A DNA stretch of 64,000 nucleotides from NCBI GenBank assembly GCA_902496015.1, contig CABUZJ010000003.1, positions 91,184 through 155,183 of the forward strand, given 5' to 3'. The DNA comes from an uncultured Eubacteriales bacterium. Lineage in GTDB: Bacteria; Bacillota; Clostridia; Christensenellales; UBA1242. The position numbers were made by a program, and so were the translations under genes. Shown here in pieces: positions 34,348 to 43,081 of this stretch. The notes below the pieces were generated by a model. The model was not told the DNA's origin. It did not search any database and saw nothing but the letters and a program-made list of their open reading frames with translations. Each line of letters starts with the position of its first letter. The first letter of the stretch is position 1.

Positions 34348-35475
34348 TTATTTAATTTTAAAAATATCATCATAAATTGGTTCCATCTGTTTTAATACTA
34401 TATCAATAGAATAATTTTTAATTTTATTTCTATTATATTCGCCCATTTTTTTTGACAAGTCTTTATTATTCATTATTTTTTTAATTGAATCACCAAAACC
34501 ACTTACATCATCACAATCATTTATAAAACCACCTTTTTTATCATCTATTAAATCTCTGCAACCTCTTGCAATTGATGTTACAACTGGTAACCCATAATTC
34601 ATAGCCTCCATAATAGCCATTGTTAATCCCTCTTGCCTTGACGCATGGAAAAATAAATTTGATTTTTGCATTATACTATTAATATCTTTTCTATATCCTA
34701 AAAATCGTACTTGATTTTGAATTCCAAGTTTCTTGGTATATTTTATTAACTCATTCTTTAATTTTCCTCTCCCACATATTAAATAAACGATATTTGAATC
34801 ATTTAAGATTTTTATTGTTTCAAGCATAATATAATAGTTTTTTCTTTTTATTAACTCCCCTACTGAAAGAATAACAAAATTACTATCATTAATTTTAAGA
34901 TCTTGATTAAGCAAATTTAAATTTTCAATACTATATTTGCTGTATTTTTCAACATCAAAACCAATACCATTAATTTTATAAACTCTTTTTGCATTCATTT
35001 GAAGCGCTGCATTATAGTCTTCATCGTTCATCACAACCAATGCATCTGTGTATTTAGAATAATGCTTTTCTATATTTTTATAAACTAAGTTATTTATTAA
35101 TGGTGCACCTTTATAAAAATGAAAACCATGTGCTATATATAAAACTGGAATATTAAATTTCTTTCCCGCAAGCCTTCCCATAACGCCACCAACTGGGGTG
35201 TGACAATGAATTAAGTCGTAATCATTTTCTTCACATAATTTATATAATTGTTTTTTTGCTTTTAAATTAGTAGGTTTTAATGGATTTCGTGCAAATGGAA
35301 CCTCATAAACTTTTATTCCATTATTTACCATTTCATCAAACCAAAAACCTGTTTTATGACATGCACATTCAACAATATTTCCATTGTCTTGCAAATGCTT
35401 TATGTGTGGCAACAAAAATTGCCCTATCATTGAATCTGTTGTGGTAACTATTAAAATTTTTTTCTGCGATATCAT
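34348..35475 (-). CDS. GT4-type glycosyltransferase
   Basis: 375 residues, GT-B fold. The donor-binding motif with spaced glutamates, EGLTMAIME, is near 285-293, and SVGELIKRKNY in the middle is typical of the family. It starts with IVTTTDSMIGQFLLPHIKHL, the acceptor-side domain. No membrane segments; probably acts at the membrane face with the undecaprenyl sugar transferase encoded upstream. Substrates are not predictable. Confidence 0.9.
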   Translation of the reverse strand: MISQKKILIVTTTDSMIGQFLLPHIKHLQDNGNIVECACHKTGFWFDEMVNNGIKVYEVPFARNPLKPTNLKAKKQLYKLCEENDYDLIHCHTPVGGVMGRLAGKKFNIPVLYIAHGFHFYKGAPLINNLVYKNIEKHYSKYTDALVVMNDEDYNAALQMNAKRVYKINGIGFDVEKYSKYSIENLNLLNQDLKINDSNFVILSVGELIKRKNYYIMLETIKILNDSNIVYLICGRGKLKNELIKYTKKLGIQNQVRFLGYRKDINSIMQKSNLFFHASRQEGLTMAIMEAMNYGLPVVTSIARGCRDLIDDKKGGFINDCDDVSGFGDSIKKIMNNKDLSKKMGEYNRNKIKNYSIDIVLKQMEPIYDDIFKIK

Positions 35476-35479
35476 TTAA

Positions 35480-36463
35480 TTATCCCGCCTTTCTAATTAT
35501 ATCTTTTGCTAAGTTTTGCTTTTCATCATATTGCTCTTGACTAATTGCACCTGTTCTTAATAACATATCCCCATAAAATTCATTGCTCACTGTGCCATTT
35601 TTATTCACATCTTCACTTTTAAAAACCTTACCAATAGTTTTAAAGAAGATTTTTGTATCTAGCCAAAGATTAATCGACTTTACATATTTCTTATCATATT
35701 CAACTACTTTATCAAATGTAATGTTATTTCTTCCATTAACTTGAGCTAATCCAGTTAAACCAGGTCTTACATAACTTCTTATCTTTAAACTTTCGTCGTC
35801 TAAAAACACACATTCTTGTATCATTCTTGGGCGTGGACCAATTATGCTCATATTACCTATAAAAATGTTCCATAATTGTGGCAATTCATCTAAACTGGTT
35901 TTACGAAGCATTGTTCCAAATTTTGTTATTCTTTGATCATCTGGCAATAATTCTCCATTTTTACCATAAGCATTTTTCATTGTCCTGAACTTATATAATT
36001 TAAACGGTTTATTACCCTTTGTTAATCTCCATTGCTTAAATATTACCCCTTTTCCTAATTTACAACGAACTAAAATTGCAACAACAAGCATTACAGGGCT
36101 TAATATTATTAATGCTATACCAGAAAGCAAAACATCAAAAAATCTTTTAAAAAAACAACTATATAAATTTTTCCTGAAAGTTTTAGGCTCTCGCTTTTCA
36201 CTTTTCTCTTTTTTTAAAATCTGCTTATTTTGGTTTTGCAAATTTGATTCTTTTTTAATTTCATTCCTGTCTAATTCGTCTTCATTAAATGATTTGTCAT
36301 TTAAAGTGCTATTATTTTCTTTATTAATTTCTTCATATTTATTTTCTTGATTTGTATTGCTATTTTTGTCTAACGCATTTTCATCTGTTTTTAAATTAAC
36401 TTCACTTAAATATTCTTCTAATTTTTCAATTTGCTTGCTTTTTTCTAATTTATTATTTTCCAT
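35480..36463 (-). CDS. Undecaprenyl-phosphate sugar-1-phosphate transferase
   Basis: 327 residues from ATG 36463 (an in-frame GTG at 36472 overlaps its AGGTG site). Residues 1-95 are a charged, Asn/Glu/Lys-rich extension, probably coiled. Then one membrane helix (FFDVLLSGIALIILSPVML) and the bacterial sugar transferase domain: KFRTM, TSLDELPQLWNIF, GPRPR, and the RPGLTGLAQV segment. It primes a lipid-linked glycan. The tail (RTGAISQEQYDEKQNLAKD) looks like a SHOCT module, an unusual addition. Confidence 0.9.
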   Translation of the reverse strand: MENNKLEKSKQIEKLEEYLSEVNLKTDENALDKNSNTNQENKYEEINKENNSTLNDKSFNEDELDRNEIKKESNLQNQNKQILKKEKSEKREPKTFRKNLYSCFFKRFFDVLLSGIALIILSPVMLVVAILVRCKLGKGVIFKQWRLTKGNKPFKLYKFRTMKNAYGKNGELLPDDQRITKFGTMLRKTSLDELPQLWNIFIGNMSIIGPRPRMIQECVFLDDESLKIRSYVRPGLTGLAQVNGRNNITFDKVVEYDKKYVKSINLWLDTKIFFKTIGKVFKSEDVNKNGTVSNEFYGDMLLRTGAISQEQYDEKQNLAKDIIRKAG

Positions 36464-36480
36464 TATCTTCACCTGAAATT

Positions 36481-36509
36481 ATTTTAACATAACTAATAAA
36501 ACTAATCAA
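36481..36509 (-). promoter_or_regulatory. Promoter of the two glycan genes
   Basis: Minus strand TTGATT (36504-36509), 17 bp, TAAAAT (36481-36486) with an extended TGT. Confidence 0.55.
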
Positions 36510-36540
36510 CCCTATTAAATCTAAATATAAACAAAATAAA

Positions 36541-36562
36541 AAAATTCTCTTTCGAGAATTTT
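36541..36562 (-). terminator. sigE terminator
   Basis: AAAATTCTC/GAGAATTTT stem overlapping the sigE stop, T-run after it. Confidence 0.8.
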
Positions 36563-37271
36563 AAGCAAGTTTAAGCATTTCTTTTTTTAGCCTATCTATT
36601 ATCTTTTTTTCCAACCTTGAAATATAAGATTGGCTAATGTTTAATTTATCTGCAACTTCTTTTTGCGTCATTTCTTTATCATTTTCTAAACCAAATCGCA
36701 TATTCATGATTAACATTTCTCTATCATTTAAAGTGGATAATGCTTTTTTTAAAATTTGTTTTTCAATATCATTATCATAGTCCTTACTTGCTTCATCATT
36801 AGGAGTTCCAAGACAATCACTTAACTTTAATTCATTTCCATCACTATCCATGTTAAGTGGGTCTTCAAGAGAAACTTCTTTTTTTATTTTAACAGACTTT
36901 CTTAAAAACATTAATATTTCATTTTCTATACACCTAGACGCGTAGGTCGCCATTTTTATTTGTTTATCTCCATTAAAACTTCCAACTGCTTTAATCAAAC
37001 CAATGGTGCCCACGCTAATTAAATCTTCAATATTAACTCCTGTATTATCAAATTTTTGTGCAGTGTAAACTACTAACCTTAAATTCCTTTCAATCAATTC
37101 TTTTTTTGCTTTGCTATCACCCTCGTGCAACTCTTTAACTAATCTTAACTCTTCTTCACAAGTTAATTTTTCAGGCAAAATATTCGCTCCTGTTGAAATA
37201 TAATGTAAAACATTTTTACAAATTGTAAGCATTTTAATTTTAGTAATTAATTTTTTTATTAATTTAAACAT
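36561..37271 (-). CDS. sigE: RNA polymerase sigma factor SigE (pro-form)
   Basis: 236 residues. The N-terminal ~30 residues are a hydrophobic, basic pro-sequence (FKLIKKLITKIKMLTI) that SpoIIGA removes. Region 2 (ERNLRLVVYTAQKFDNTGVNIEDLISVGTIGLIKAV) and region 4 (MTQKEVADKLNISQSYISRLEK) are intact. SigE is the early mother-cell factor. Twelve bases after spoIIGA. Confidence 0.96.
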   Translation of the reverse strand: MFKLIKKLITKIKMLTICKNVLHYISTGANILPEKLTCEEELRLVKELHEGDSKAKKELIERNLRLVVYTAQKFDNTGVNIEDLISVGTIGLIKAVGSFNGDKQIKMATYASRCIENEILMFLRKSVKIKKEVSLEDPLNMDSDGNELKLSDCLGTPNDEASKDYDNDIEKQILKKALSTLNDREMLIMNMRFGLENDKEMTQKEVADKLNISQSYISRLEKKIIDRLKKEMLKLA

Positions 37272-37283
37272 AAATTTTCCCCC

Positions 37284-38141
37284 TTAAATTAACATGCTTG
37301 GATGCAAAAGTGCATCATAACTTGCCACATCACTAAAACTCTTAGTTGTTACCCCAACCATAACATTGCTTAAAACCACCTTTCCCTTATAAGAAAAATA
37401 ACATTTACTAGGTTTAAAAACCAACATAGGTTTACTTTCCCCACTTAAAGTTGCAAACTGAATAAAATGTGCATTTTTTAGTTTTTTGCTATCGCCTTTA
37501 TTAAAATAAATTTCTGTTAACATTTCAACCGACAATATTTGTTTTAGCACCTTACTGGAAACTATAATTACTGGTAATCCTGTTACATTATCAAACAATC
37601 TATTGCCACTATCAATAAACCCAGTAAATTCAACTTGCTTACCATTTAATTCAAGTTTAACTTTTCCAATAAATTGAAGTGCATCTCTTCTTTTATAAAT
37701 ATACTTAGATAACTCAATTGTAATAGCCACATAAATGGAAATTATGCCTAACATAACTCCTAAAGGAACAGATGCATCATAGCCACTTAAAGATAACTCA
37801 TTAATGCTTGTTCCAAAAATAAGTAACAACCCCATGCATGCCCCGCCCATAAGGAAAGTGAAAGAAAGAAATCCAACAAAAGCAATTATAAAACTTTTAA
37901 ACGATTTAATTTTAAAAGCAATTAAAAGCATAATTATTCCAGAAATTAATTTTAGTGGCAATAACATTAATTGGCTTAAATTAATTAAAGGTAACAAAAG
38001 CGCAACAACAGCACCGAATATACTTGAAATAAATAGCAACCAATTCTTATGATTGAAGTGTAATGTTTTTGCAACACATAATAAAATTAGAAAATTGATA
38101 ATAATATTATCTATCAAAACATATTCAAAATATATTTTCAT
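37284..38141 (-). CDS. spoIIGA: Sporulation sigma-E processing protease SpoIIGA
   Basis: 285 residues. Five membrane helices in the first ~150 residues, then a soluble aspartic protease domain with FIDSGNRLFDN (active Asp near 181). It cleaves pro-SigE after a signal from SpoIIR in the forespore. Own transcript with sigE; a terminator separates it from ftsZ. I cannot place a Spo0A box with confidence. Confidence 0.94.
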   Translation of the reverse strand: MKIYFEYVLIDNIIINFLILLCVAKTLHFNHKNWLLFISSIFGAVVALLLPLINLSQLMLLPLKLISGIIMLLIAFKIKSFKSFIIAFVGFLSFTFLMGGACMGLLLIFGTSINELSLSGYDASVPLGVMLGIISIYVAITIELSKYIYKRRDALQFIGKVKLELNGKQVEFTGFIDSGNRLFDNVTGLPVIIVSSKVLKQILSVEMLTEIYFNKGDSKKLKNAHFIQFATLSGESKPMLVFKPSKCYFSYKGKVVLSNVMVGVTTKSFSDVASYDALLHPSMLI

Positions 38142-38207
38142 AGAACTATTATAAAAAAATTTATAAAAAATTTTATATGAGAATTATATTATTAAAAGAA
38201 AAAAAAT

Positions 38208-38234
38208 TAAGCATTTTGTTGTAAAATGCTTAAT
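38208..38234 (-). terminator. ftsZ terminator
   Basis: TTAAGCATTTT/AAAATGCTTAA perfect 11-bp stem, T-run on the minus strand. It closes the dcw cluster before spoIIGA. Confidence 0.85.
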
Positions 38235-38250
38235 CTTTTTTAAATCTTTA

Positions 38251-39531
38251 TTATTTGAATTTCCTTCTCATAAATGGTGGAATATCGTCTTTATCCACTT
38301 CAATTCTATTATTACTTAACATCAAATCATCTTGTGTGTCTGTTTTATTATCTGTTCCAGCATTATAATCTTTTTCTGATTTTTGAACAGAATTACTTTC
38401 GGTTTCTTCATCTACATCACCAAATAATTTAACATTTTGTTCGCTGTTATTTGTTTCTAATGGCTTACCTGTTAAAAATTCAGCAAATTTATCTTTATCG
38501 AAAATGCTATCAGTTACAGGTTTTATTATTGGAGTTACTGGTTTTGGCTCTTCCCTATTCTCTTTTAGCATACTTTCAAATGTGCTATTTTGAAATCCTG
38601 TTGCTATAACCGTAATTTTAATTTTATCTCTATATGCTTCGTCAATAGTAGCACCAAAAATAGTATTAGCGGCTGGGTCGACTACCTCTTTAACCAGCCT
38701 TACAGCCTCATTAACTTCATCAAGCGACATATCAAAACCACCACACACATTAATAATAACCGCTTGTGCACCTTCAATTGTTGTTTCAAGTAATGGACTT
38801 GCAACGGCTTGTTTAACCGCCTCAATGTTTCTGCCTTCCCCTGTTGCTTCACCAATTCCCATATGAGCAAGACCTCTGTTTTTCATAACAGTGCGGACAT
38901 CAGCAAAATCTAGATTAATTAATGATGGTGTTGCAATTAAGTCAGAAATTCCTTGAATGCCTTGCCTTAACACTTCATCAGCATATTTAAAGGCATCTAT
39001 AAAACTTGTGCCCTTAGGAACAACTTGTTGCAATCTTTCATTTGGAATAACCACTAATGTGTCAACACATTTGCTTAAATTTCTAATGCCCATTTCAGCA
39101 TTTAGCATTCTGGTTCTACCTTCAAATTCAAAAGGTTTAGTAACCACAGCAATAGTTAAAATTCCCATTTCTTTTGCAATGCTAGCTATAACTGGTGCCG
39201 CACCAGTTCCCGTTCCTCCGCCCATTCCAGCGGTTACAAAAACTAGGTCAACACCTTTTAATTTTTCTGCAATTTCAGCACGACTTTCTTCTGCTGCTTT
39301 TCTTCCCACTTCAGCATCAGCACCTGCTCCTCTACCCCGTGTAAGCTTTTCACCAATTTGAATTTGATCTTGTGCATTTGAAATTAAAAGTGCTTGTTTA
39401 TCTGTATTTACTGCTAAAAACTTAGCACTTTTCACCCCTGCTGCAATCATTCTATTAACCGCGTTATTTCCGCCTCCACCAACACCAACAACTAAAATTT
39501 GACATACTGGTGAAATATTTGAGAAATCCAT
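38251..39531 (-). CDS. ftsZ: Cell division protein FtsZ
   Basis: 426 residues. GTP-binding loop GGGTGTG at 104-110, the T7 loop NLDFADV, an acidic variable linker (about 330-410) and the C-terminal conserved peptide DDIPPFMRRKFK, which binds FtsA. Forms the division ring and the polar septum of sporulation. AGGAGG precedes the ATG; 27 bases after ftsA. Confidence 0.97.
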   Translation of the reverse strand: MDFSNISPVCQILVVGVGGGGNNAVNRMIAAGVKSAKFLAVNTDKQALLISNAQDQIQIGEKLTRGRGAGADAEVGRKAAEESRAEIAEKLKGVDLVFVTAGMGGGTGTGAAPVIASIAKEMGILTIAVVTKPFEFEGRTRMLNAEMGIRNLSKCVDTLVVIPNERLQQVVPKGTSFIDAFKYADEVLRQGIQGISDLIATPSLINLDFADVRTVMKNRGLAHMGIGEATGEGRNIEAVKQAVASPLLETTIEGAQAVIINVCGGFDMSLDEVNEAVRLVKEVVDPAANTIFGATIDEAYRDKIKITVIATGFQNSTFESMLKENREEPKPVTPIIKPVTDSIFDKDKFAEFLTGKPLETNNSEQNVKLFGDVDEETESNSVQKSEKDYNAGTDNKTDTQDDLMLSNNRIEVDKDDIPPFMRRKFK

Positions 39532-39558
39532 TCTATTTAAAACCTCCTGAGTTCGCTT

Positions 39559-40707
39559 CTAATAATTCGCAATAATATTTAAATATCCATCATTTACATC
39601 TATTGCCACATCTAACAAGCCAATCTCGCTTGAAAAATCTGGTCTAGATATATGTGGAATATTTGGTGTAACAATTTCTACTCTTCTTCCAAGCCTTTTT
39701 GAAACATAATCTTTAATACCTTTAATATAGCAAATTCCACCCCCAGTTAAATATAAAGGAATGTATTCTGGGAAATCATAAATACAATTGTCTAGTGCTT
39801 TGCCAATATATTTAATTATCATATCAAGCCTATCACAAATAATTTGATTTGTATCTTTTGCTGAAAATGGTGTAACAAAATCTTTATTTAAAATTTCATA
39901 AGTATCTTCATTCGTGGCTTGCCAACTAATAACTGCTTTATGTTTTAAACTTTCAGCCTGATTAAAATTAATTTTAAGACAAGTAGAAAGATCTGCCGTT
40001 ATGTAACCACCACCCATAGAAAAATTAGATAAACTTAAAATCCCATCGCCCCTAGCAAGCATAACATTAGTGGTAATATAACCGCAATCAACCAACAAAA
40101 CATATCTATCTCTTACCTGTGGTTCAAATAAATGTAAACATTCAGCAAGACAAGAACTAATATAACATGTGTTTTTAATTGAAAGTTCACTAAAAATTTC
40201 TTCAATAAAATCTAAAAAGTTGTTTTCAGCAAGAACATAACTAATAAGACCATTAAGCCTAGAACTAACAGTTCCCCTAGGATCGATTACTCTTCTACCA
40301 TCTTCCATTGTAAAATAAACAGGAGAGTTATTAATTACTGTATGAGTTGGGTGTTTTTTAAAAACATTCCCAACATAATATAACTGAGCAATTTCTGCAT
40401 CTGTTATTCGTTTTTTCTTATTAAAACTAATCGACACTTCTTTACAAACCACATTTGAAAATTCGCCAGGAACCCCAATAAACACATCTGTAACTTTTTC
40501 CCCGCTGTTATTTTCTGCATTGGCAATAGACATTGATATTGCAAGTTTCACATTATCTGGTTCAATAAACTGACCATTTTCAAACCCAGCATAATCTGCC
40601 ATGCCTCTTCCTTTAATTTTAAAGGTGTTATTAATACCCCTTTGTCCAATTAAAGTGGTTATGCTAGAAGACCCAATGTCTATAACTGCAACACTTTTAT
40701 TAGCCAT
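39559..40707 (-). CDS. ftsA: Cell division protein FtsA
   Basis: 382 residues, actin-like ATPase. Phosphate 1 motif VIDIGSSSI at 7-15, an SHS2-type insertion, and adenosine motif YLTGGGICYI near 325. Links FtsZ to the membrane, although I do not see the usual C-terminal amphipathic helix; the end reads NDGYLNIIANY and the protein is somewhat short. First gene after a terminator, with its own strong promoter. Confidence 0.9.
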   Translation of the reverse strand: MANKSVAVIDIGSSSITTLIGQRGINNTFKIKGRGMADYAGFENGQFIEPDNVKLAISMSIANAENNSGEKVTDVFIGVPGEFSNVVCKEVSISFNKKKRITDAEIAQLYYVGNVFKKHPTHTVINNSPVYFTMEDGRRVIDPRGTVSSRLNGLISYVLAENNFLDFIEEIFSELSIKNTCYISSCLAECLHLFEPQVRDRYVLLVDCGYITTNVMLARGDGILSLSNFSMGGGYITADLSTCLKINFNQAESLKHKAVISWQATNEDTYEILNKDFVTPFSAKDTNQIICDRLDMIIKYIGKALDNCIYDFPEYIPLYLTGGGICYIKGIKDYVSKRLGRRVEIVTPNIPHISRPDFSSEIGLLDVAIDVNDGYLNIIANY

Positions 40708-40746
40708 ATTTCCCCCAAATTTAGTTTAAAACTAATTTATATATTA

Positions 40747-40776
40747 AATATACAATACTTTAAAATATTATGTCAA
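40747..40776 (-). promoter_or_regulatory. Promoter of ftsA-ftsZ
   Basis: Minus strand TTGACA (40771-40776), 18-bp spacer, TATATT (40747-40752). Confidence 0.65.
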
Positions 40777-40826
40777 ACACAATACATAATTATTTTAAAC
40801 TTCAAACACTTATTTAATTCTAAAAA

Positions 40827-40859
40827 AATAAAGCCATCTTAAAAGAAGGCCTTATTTTT
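40827..40859 (-). terminator. Terminator after ftsQ
   Basis: AAGCC(A)TCTT/AGAAGGCCTT stem with one bulge, T-run on the minus strand. It makes ftsAZ a separate unit. Confidence 0.65.
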
Positions 40860-41697
40860 ACACCCCACCAGAAACTGAAATCCCAATTTCTTCATTATCT
40901 AATCTAAAATTACTTGTAACAGTAATAACTACTTGGCTTCTGTCAGGATATTTTTCTGGTAATTGCTGAACTTCAGTCTGCCAAATCCTAAAAGCCCCTA
41001 AAACCTTTTCTGCCAAATAATTAGTCCCATTAATTTCTATAGTTTCACCATCATCTAGTTTTAAAATCACTTTTTCTTCACCACTACCCGAAGTTGTGAT
41101 ACTTATGCTAGACATAACACCCATACTTAAATTAACATCATTGTCTATAATCCCAGAATAAACATCAACAATTACATTTTTTAAATGGTCATTTGAAACA
41201 AACGAACCAACTTCAATATTACCAGAAGTAGAAGCCACACCAAATGGAAAATCTTCCCATTCGGGTAAATTAGATTCAAATGAACTCATTATTCCAGTTG
41301 AATGTTTTAATACTTTCAGGTCGGCATCTAAAATATAAGCAGACCCATCAGGTTGTGAAACCTTAAACATTGGTTCCCTTTCTGTCACATAAACAATAGC
41401 TTTATTAGGAAAATTTCTGGTAACTTTAACAACTTTTGCATAAGGAAAAGCTTTTTCAATTCTTTCCATATTTTTGTCGAAGTTTAAAAATAATATGTTT
41501 CTGCCGTAAGAAAAACCGCCTGCTTTAACCATTTCTTCCTTATCATAAGTAGCAAGAACTGAATTTTCTGTTTTAACAAGAGCAAATTCAATCGAAACGC
41601 TTTGCAAAGAAAATAATGCACTTCCTAAAACTAATAAAACTACGAAAACGCTAATTACCGTTAAAATGATTGCTAATCTTTTCCTACTTTTAAGCAT
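40858..41697 (-). CDS. ftsQ: Cell division protein FtsQ/DivIB
   Basis: 279 residues. Short basic tail, one membrane helix (about 8-29), the POTRA domain (LQSVSIEFALV, then RNFPNKAIVYVTERE) and the FtsQ beta domain. Part of the septal FtsQLB complex that controls FtsWI. Last gene of the mraZ-to-ftsQ operon. Confidence 0.9.
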   Translation of the reverse strand: MLKSRKRLAIILTVISVFVVLLVLGSALFSLQSVSIEFALVKTENSVLATYDKEEMVKAGGFSYGRNILFLNFDKNMERIEKAFPYAKVVKVTRNFPNKAIVYVTEREPMFKVSQPDGSAYILDADLKVLKHSTGIMSSFESNLPEWEDFPFGVASTSGNIEVGSFVSNDHLKNVIVDVYSGIIDNDVNLSMGVMSSISITTSGSGEEKVILKLDDGETIEINGTNYLAEKVLGAFRIWQTEVQQLPEKYPDRSQVVITVTSNFRLDNEEIGISVSGGV

Positions 41698-41732
41698 AAA
41701 AACTCCTTTGTGTTAGGTAAAATTAAAGCAAA

Positions 41733-42983
41733 TCACTCTCTTTTAATTTCTGCACCAAGGCTTGCAAGCTTGTTTTCTAGTTCAAAATATCCCCTGTCAA
41801 CATATTCAACATTATTTACTACTGTGGTGCCTTTGGCAACCAAACCTGCTAAAACTAAACTAGCCCCACCCCTTAAATCAGTGGCATTAACTTCTGCCCC
41901 GCAAAGAGAACTTACGCCTCTTATTATTGCCATACGATCTCTTATTGTAATTTTTGCACCTAGCTTTAAAAGTTCTGGCACATGTTTAAAGCGGGTTTCA
42001 AAAAGATTTTCAGTTATAATGCACATTCCATCACTTATTGTTTGCATAGCCATAATTTGTGCTTGCAAATCAGTTGGGAAACCAGGATAAGGTTGAGTTT
42101 CAACACTAGGCACTGCTTGAAGACGAGAGTTTGCTTCTAAATGTATTTTATCACTTTCAAGTGTTATAATGCAACCAGAATTACGCAATTTATTAATTAA
42201 TAAATAAACATGTTCAAAATTTGTATTTGTAATTGTAAGTTTTCCACCTGTCATTGCCCCTGCAATTAAATAAGTGCCAGCAATAATTCTATCACTAATT
42301 GGTAAGTATTCACCTCCAGATAAACTATTTACTCCAATAATTTCAATGGTGCTACTACCCGCTCCTTTTATTTTCCCACCTATTGAATTTATAAATTTAG
42401 CAAGATCAACAATTTCAGGCTCTTTTGCTGCATTTAAAATTGTGGTAATACCTTTTGTAAAAACACTTGCCATCATAATATTTTCAGTTGCACCAACACT
42501 AGGGTAATCAAGATGAACTATTGCAGGTTTAATTTCCTTTGCAAAACAATCAATAAACCCATATTCTTCTTTTATTATAACACCAAGTTCTCTAAGTCCA
42601 AAAAGGTGCAAATCAATAGGCCTACTTCCAATATCGCACCCGCCTGGATAAGCTACTCTTGCCCTTTTATATTTAGCAATAAGTGGGCCCAACATAAAAA
42701 TTGAAGAGCGAATATCCTTTGCTAAAACTTGCGAAATTTCAAAATTATAAATATTGCTATTGTCTATAATAGCATCATTGCCTTCAACTATAACTTTGCC
42801 ACCCATTTCTCTTAAAATATCAAACATTTTATAAACATCAATAATGTGTGGTATATCTTTAATAACAATTTCTTTATCGGTTAAAATGCTTGCTGCAATT
42901 ATAGGCAAAACTGCATTTTTAGCCGTTTCAACTTTAAGTGTACCATTTAGTTTTCTTCCTCCGCCAATTACAAATTTTTGCAT
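41733..42983 (-). CDS. murA: UDP-N-acetylglucosamine 1-carboxyvinyltransferase
   Basis: 416 residues. First committed step of peptidoglycan synthesis, adding phosphoenolpyruvate to UDP-GlcNAc. The catalytic cysteine is in YPGGCDIGSRPIDLH (Cys116 from this start), so fosfomycin's target residue is present. Start at 42983 has AGGTGG 8 bases upstream; the in-frame GTG at 42995 is inside that site. Lies between ftsW and ftsQ, where murG would normally also be. Confidence 0.95.
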   Translation of the reverse strand: MQKFVIGGGRKLNGTLKVETAKNAVLPIIAASILTDKEIVIKDIPHIIDVYKMFDILREMGGKVIVEGNDAIIDNSNIYNFEISQVLAKDIRSSIFMLGPLIAKYKRARVAYPGGCDIGSRPIDLHLFGLRELGVIIKEEYGFIDCFAKEIKPAIVHLDYPSVGATENIMMASVFTKGITTILNAAKEPEIVDLAKFINSIGGKIKGAGSSTIEIIGVNSLSGGEYLPISDRIIAGTYLIAGAMTGGKLTITNTNFEHVYLLINKLRNSGCIITLESDKIHLEANSRLQAVPSVETQPYPGFPTDLQAQIMAMQTISDGMCIITENLFETRFKHVPELLKLGAKITIRDRMAIIRGVSSLCGAEVNATDLRGGASLVLAGLVAKGTTVVNNVEYVDRGYFELENKLASLGAEIKRE

Positions 42984-43081
42984 AAAGTTATCCACCTAAG
43001 TTAACATTGTTCAAAGAAATAAAAAATAACTTGAACACAATTTATATTACTCTTAGTTTCATCTTTTTGTGAATTTGAAAC

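Noticed and set aside
38142..38207. Spo0A box before spoIIGA
   Set aside because: No TTGTCGAA-like sequence is visible; only an AT-rich stretch.
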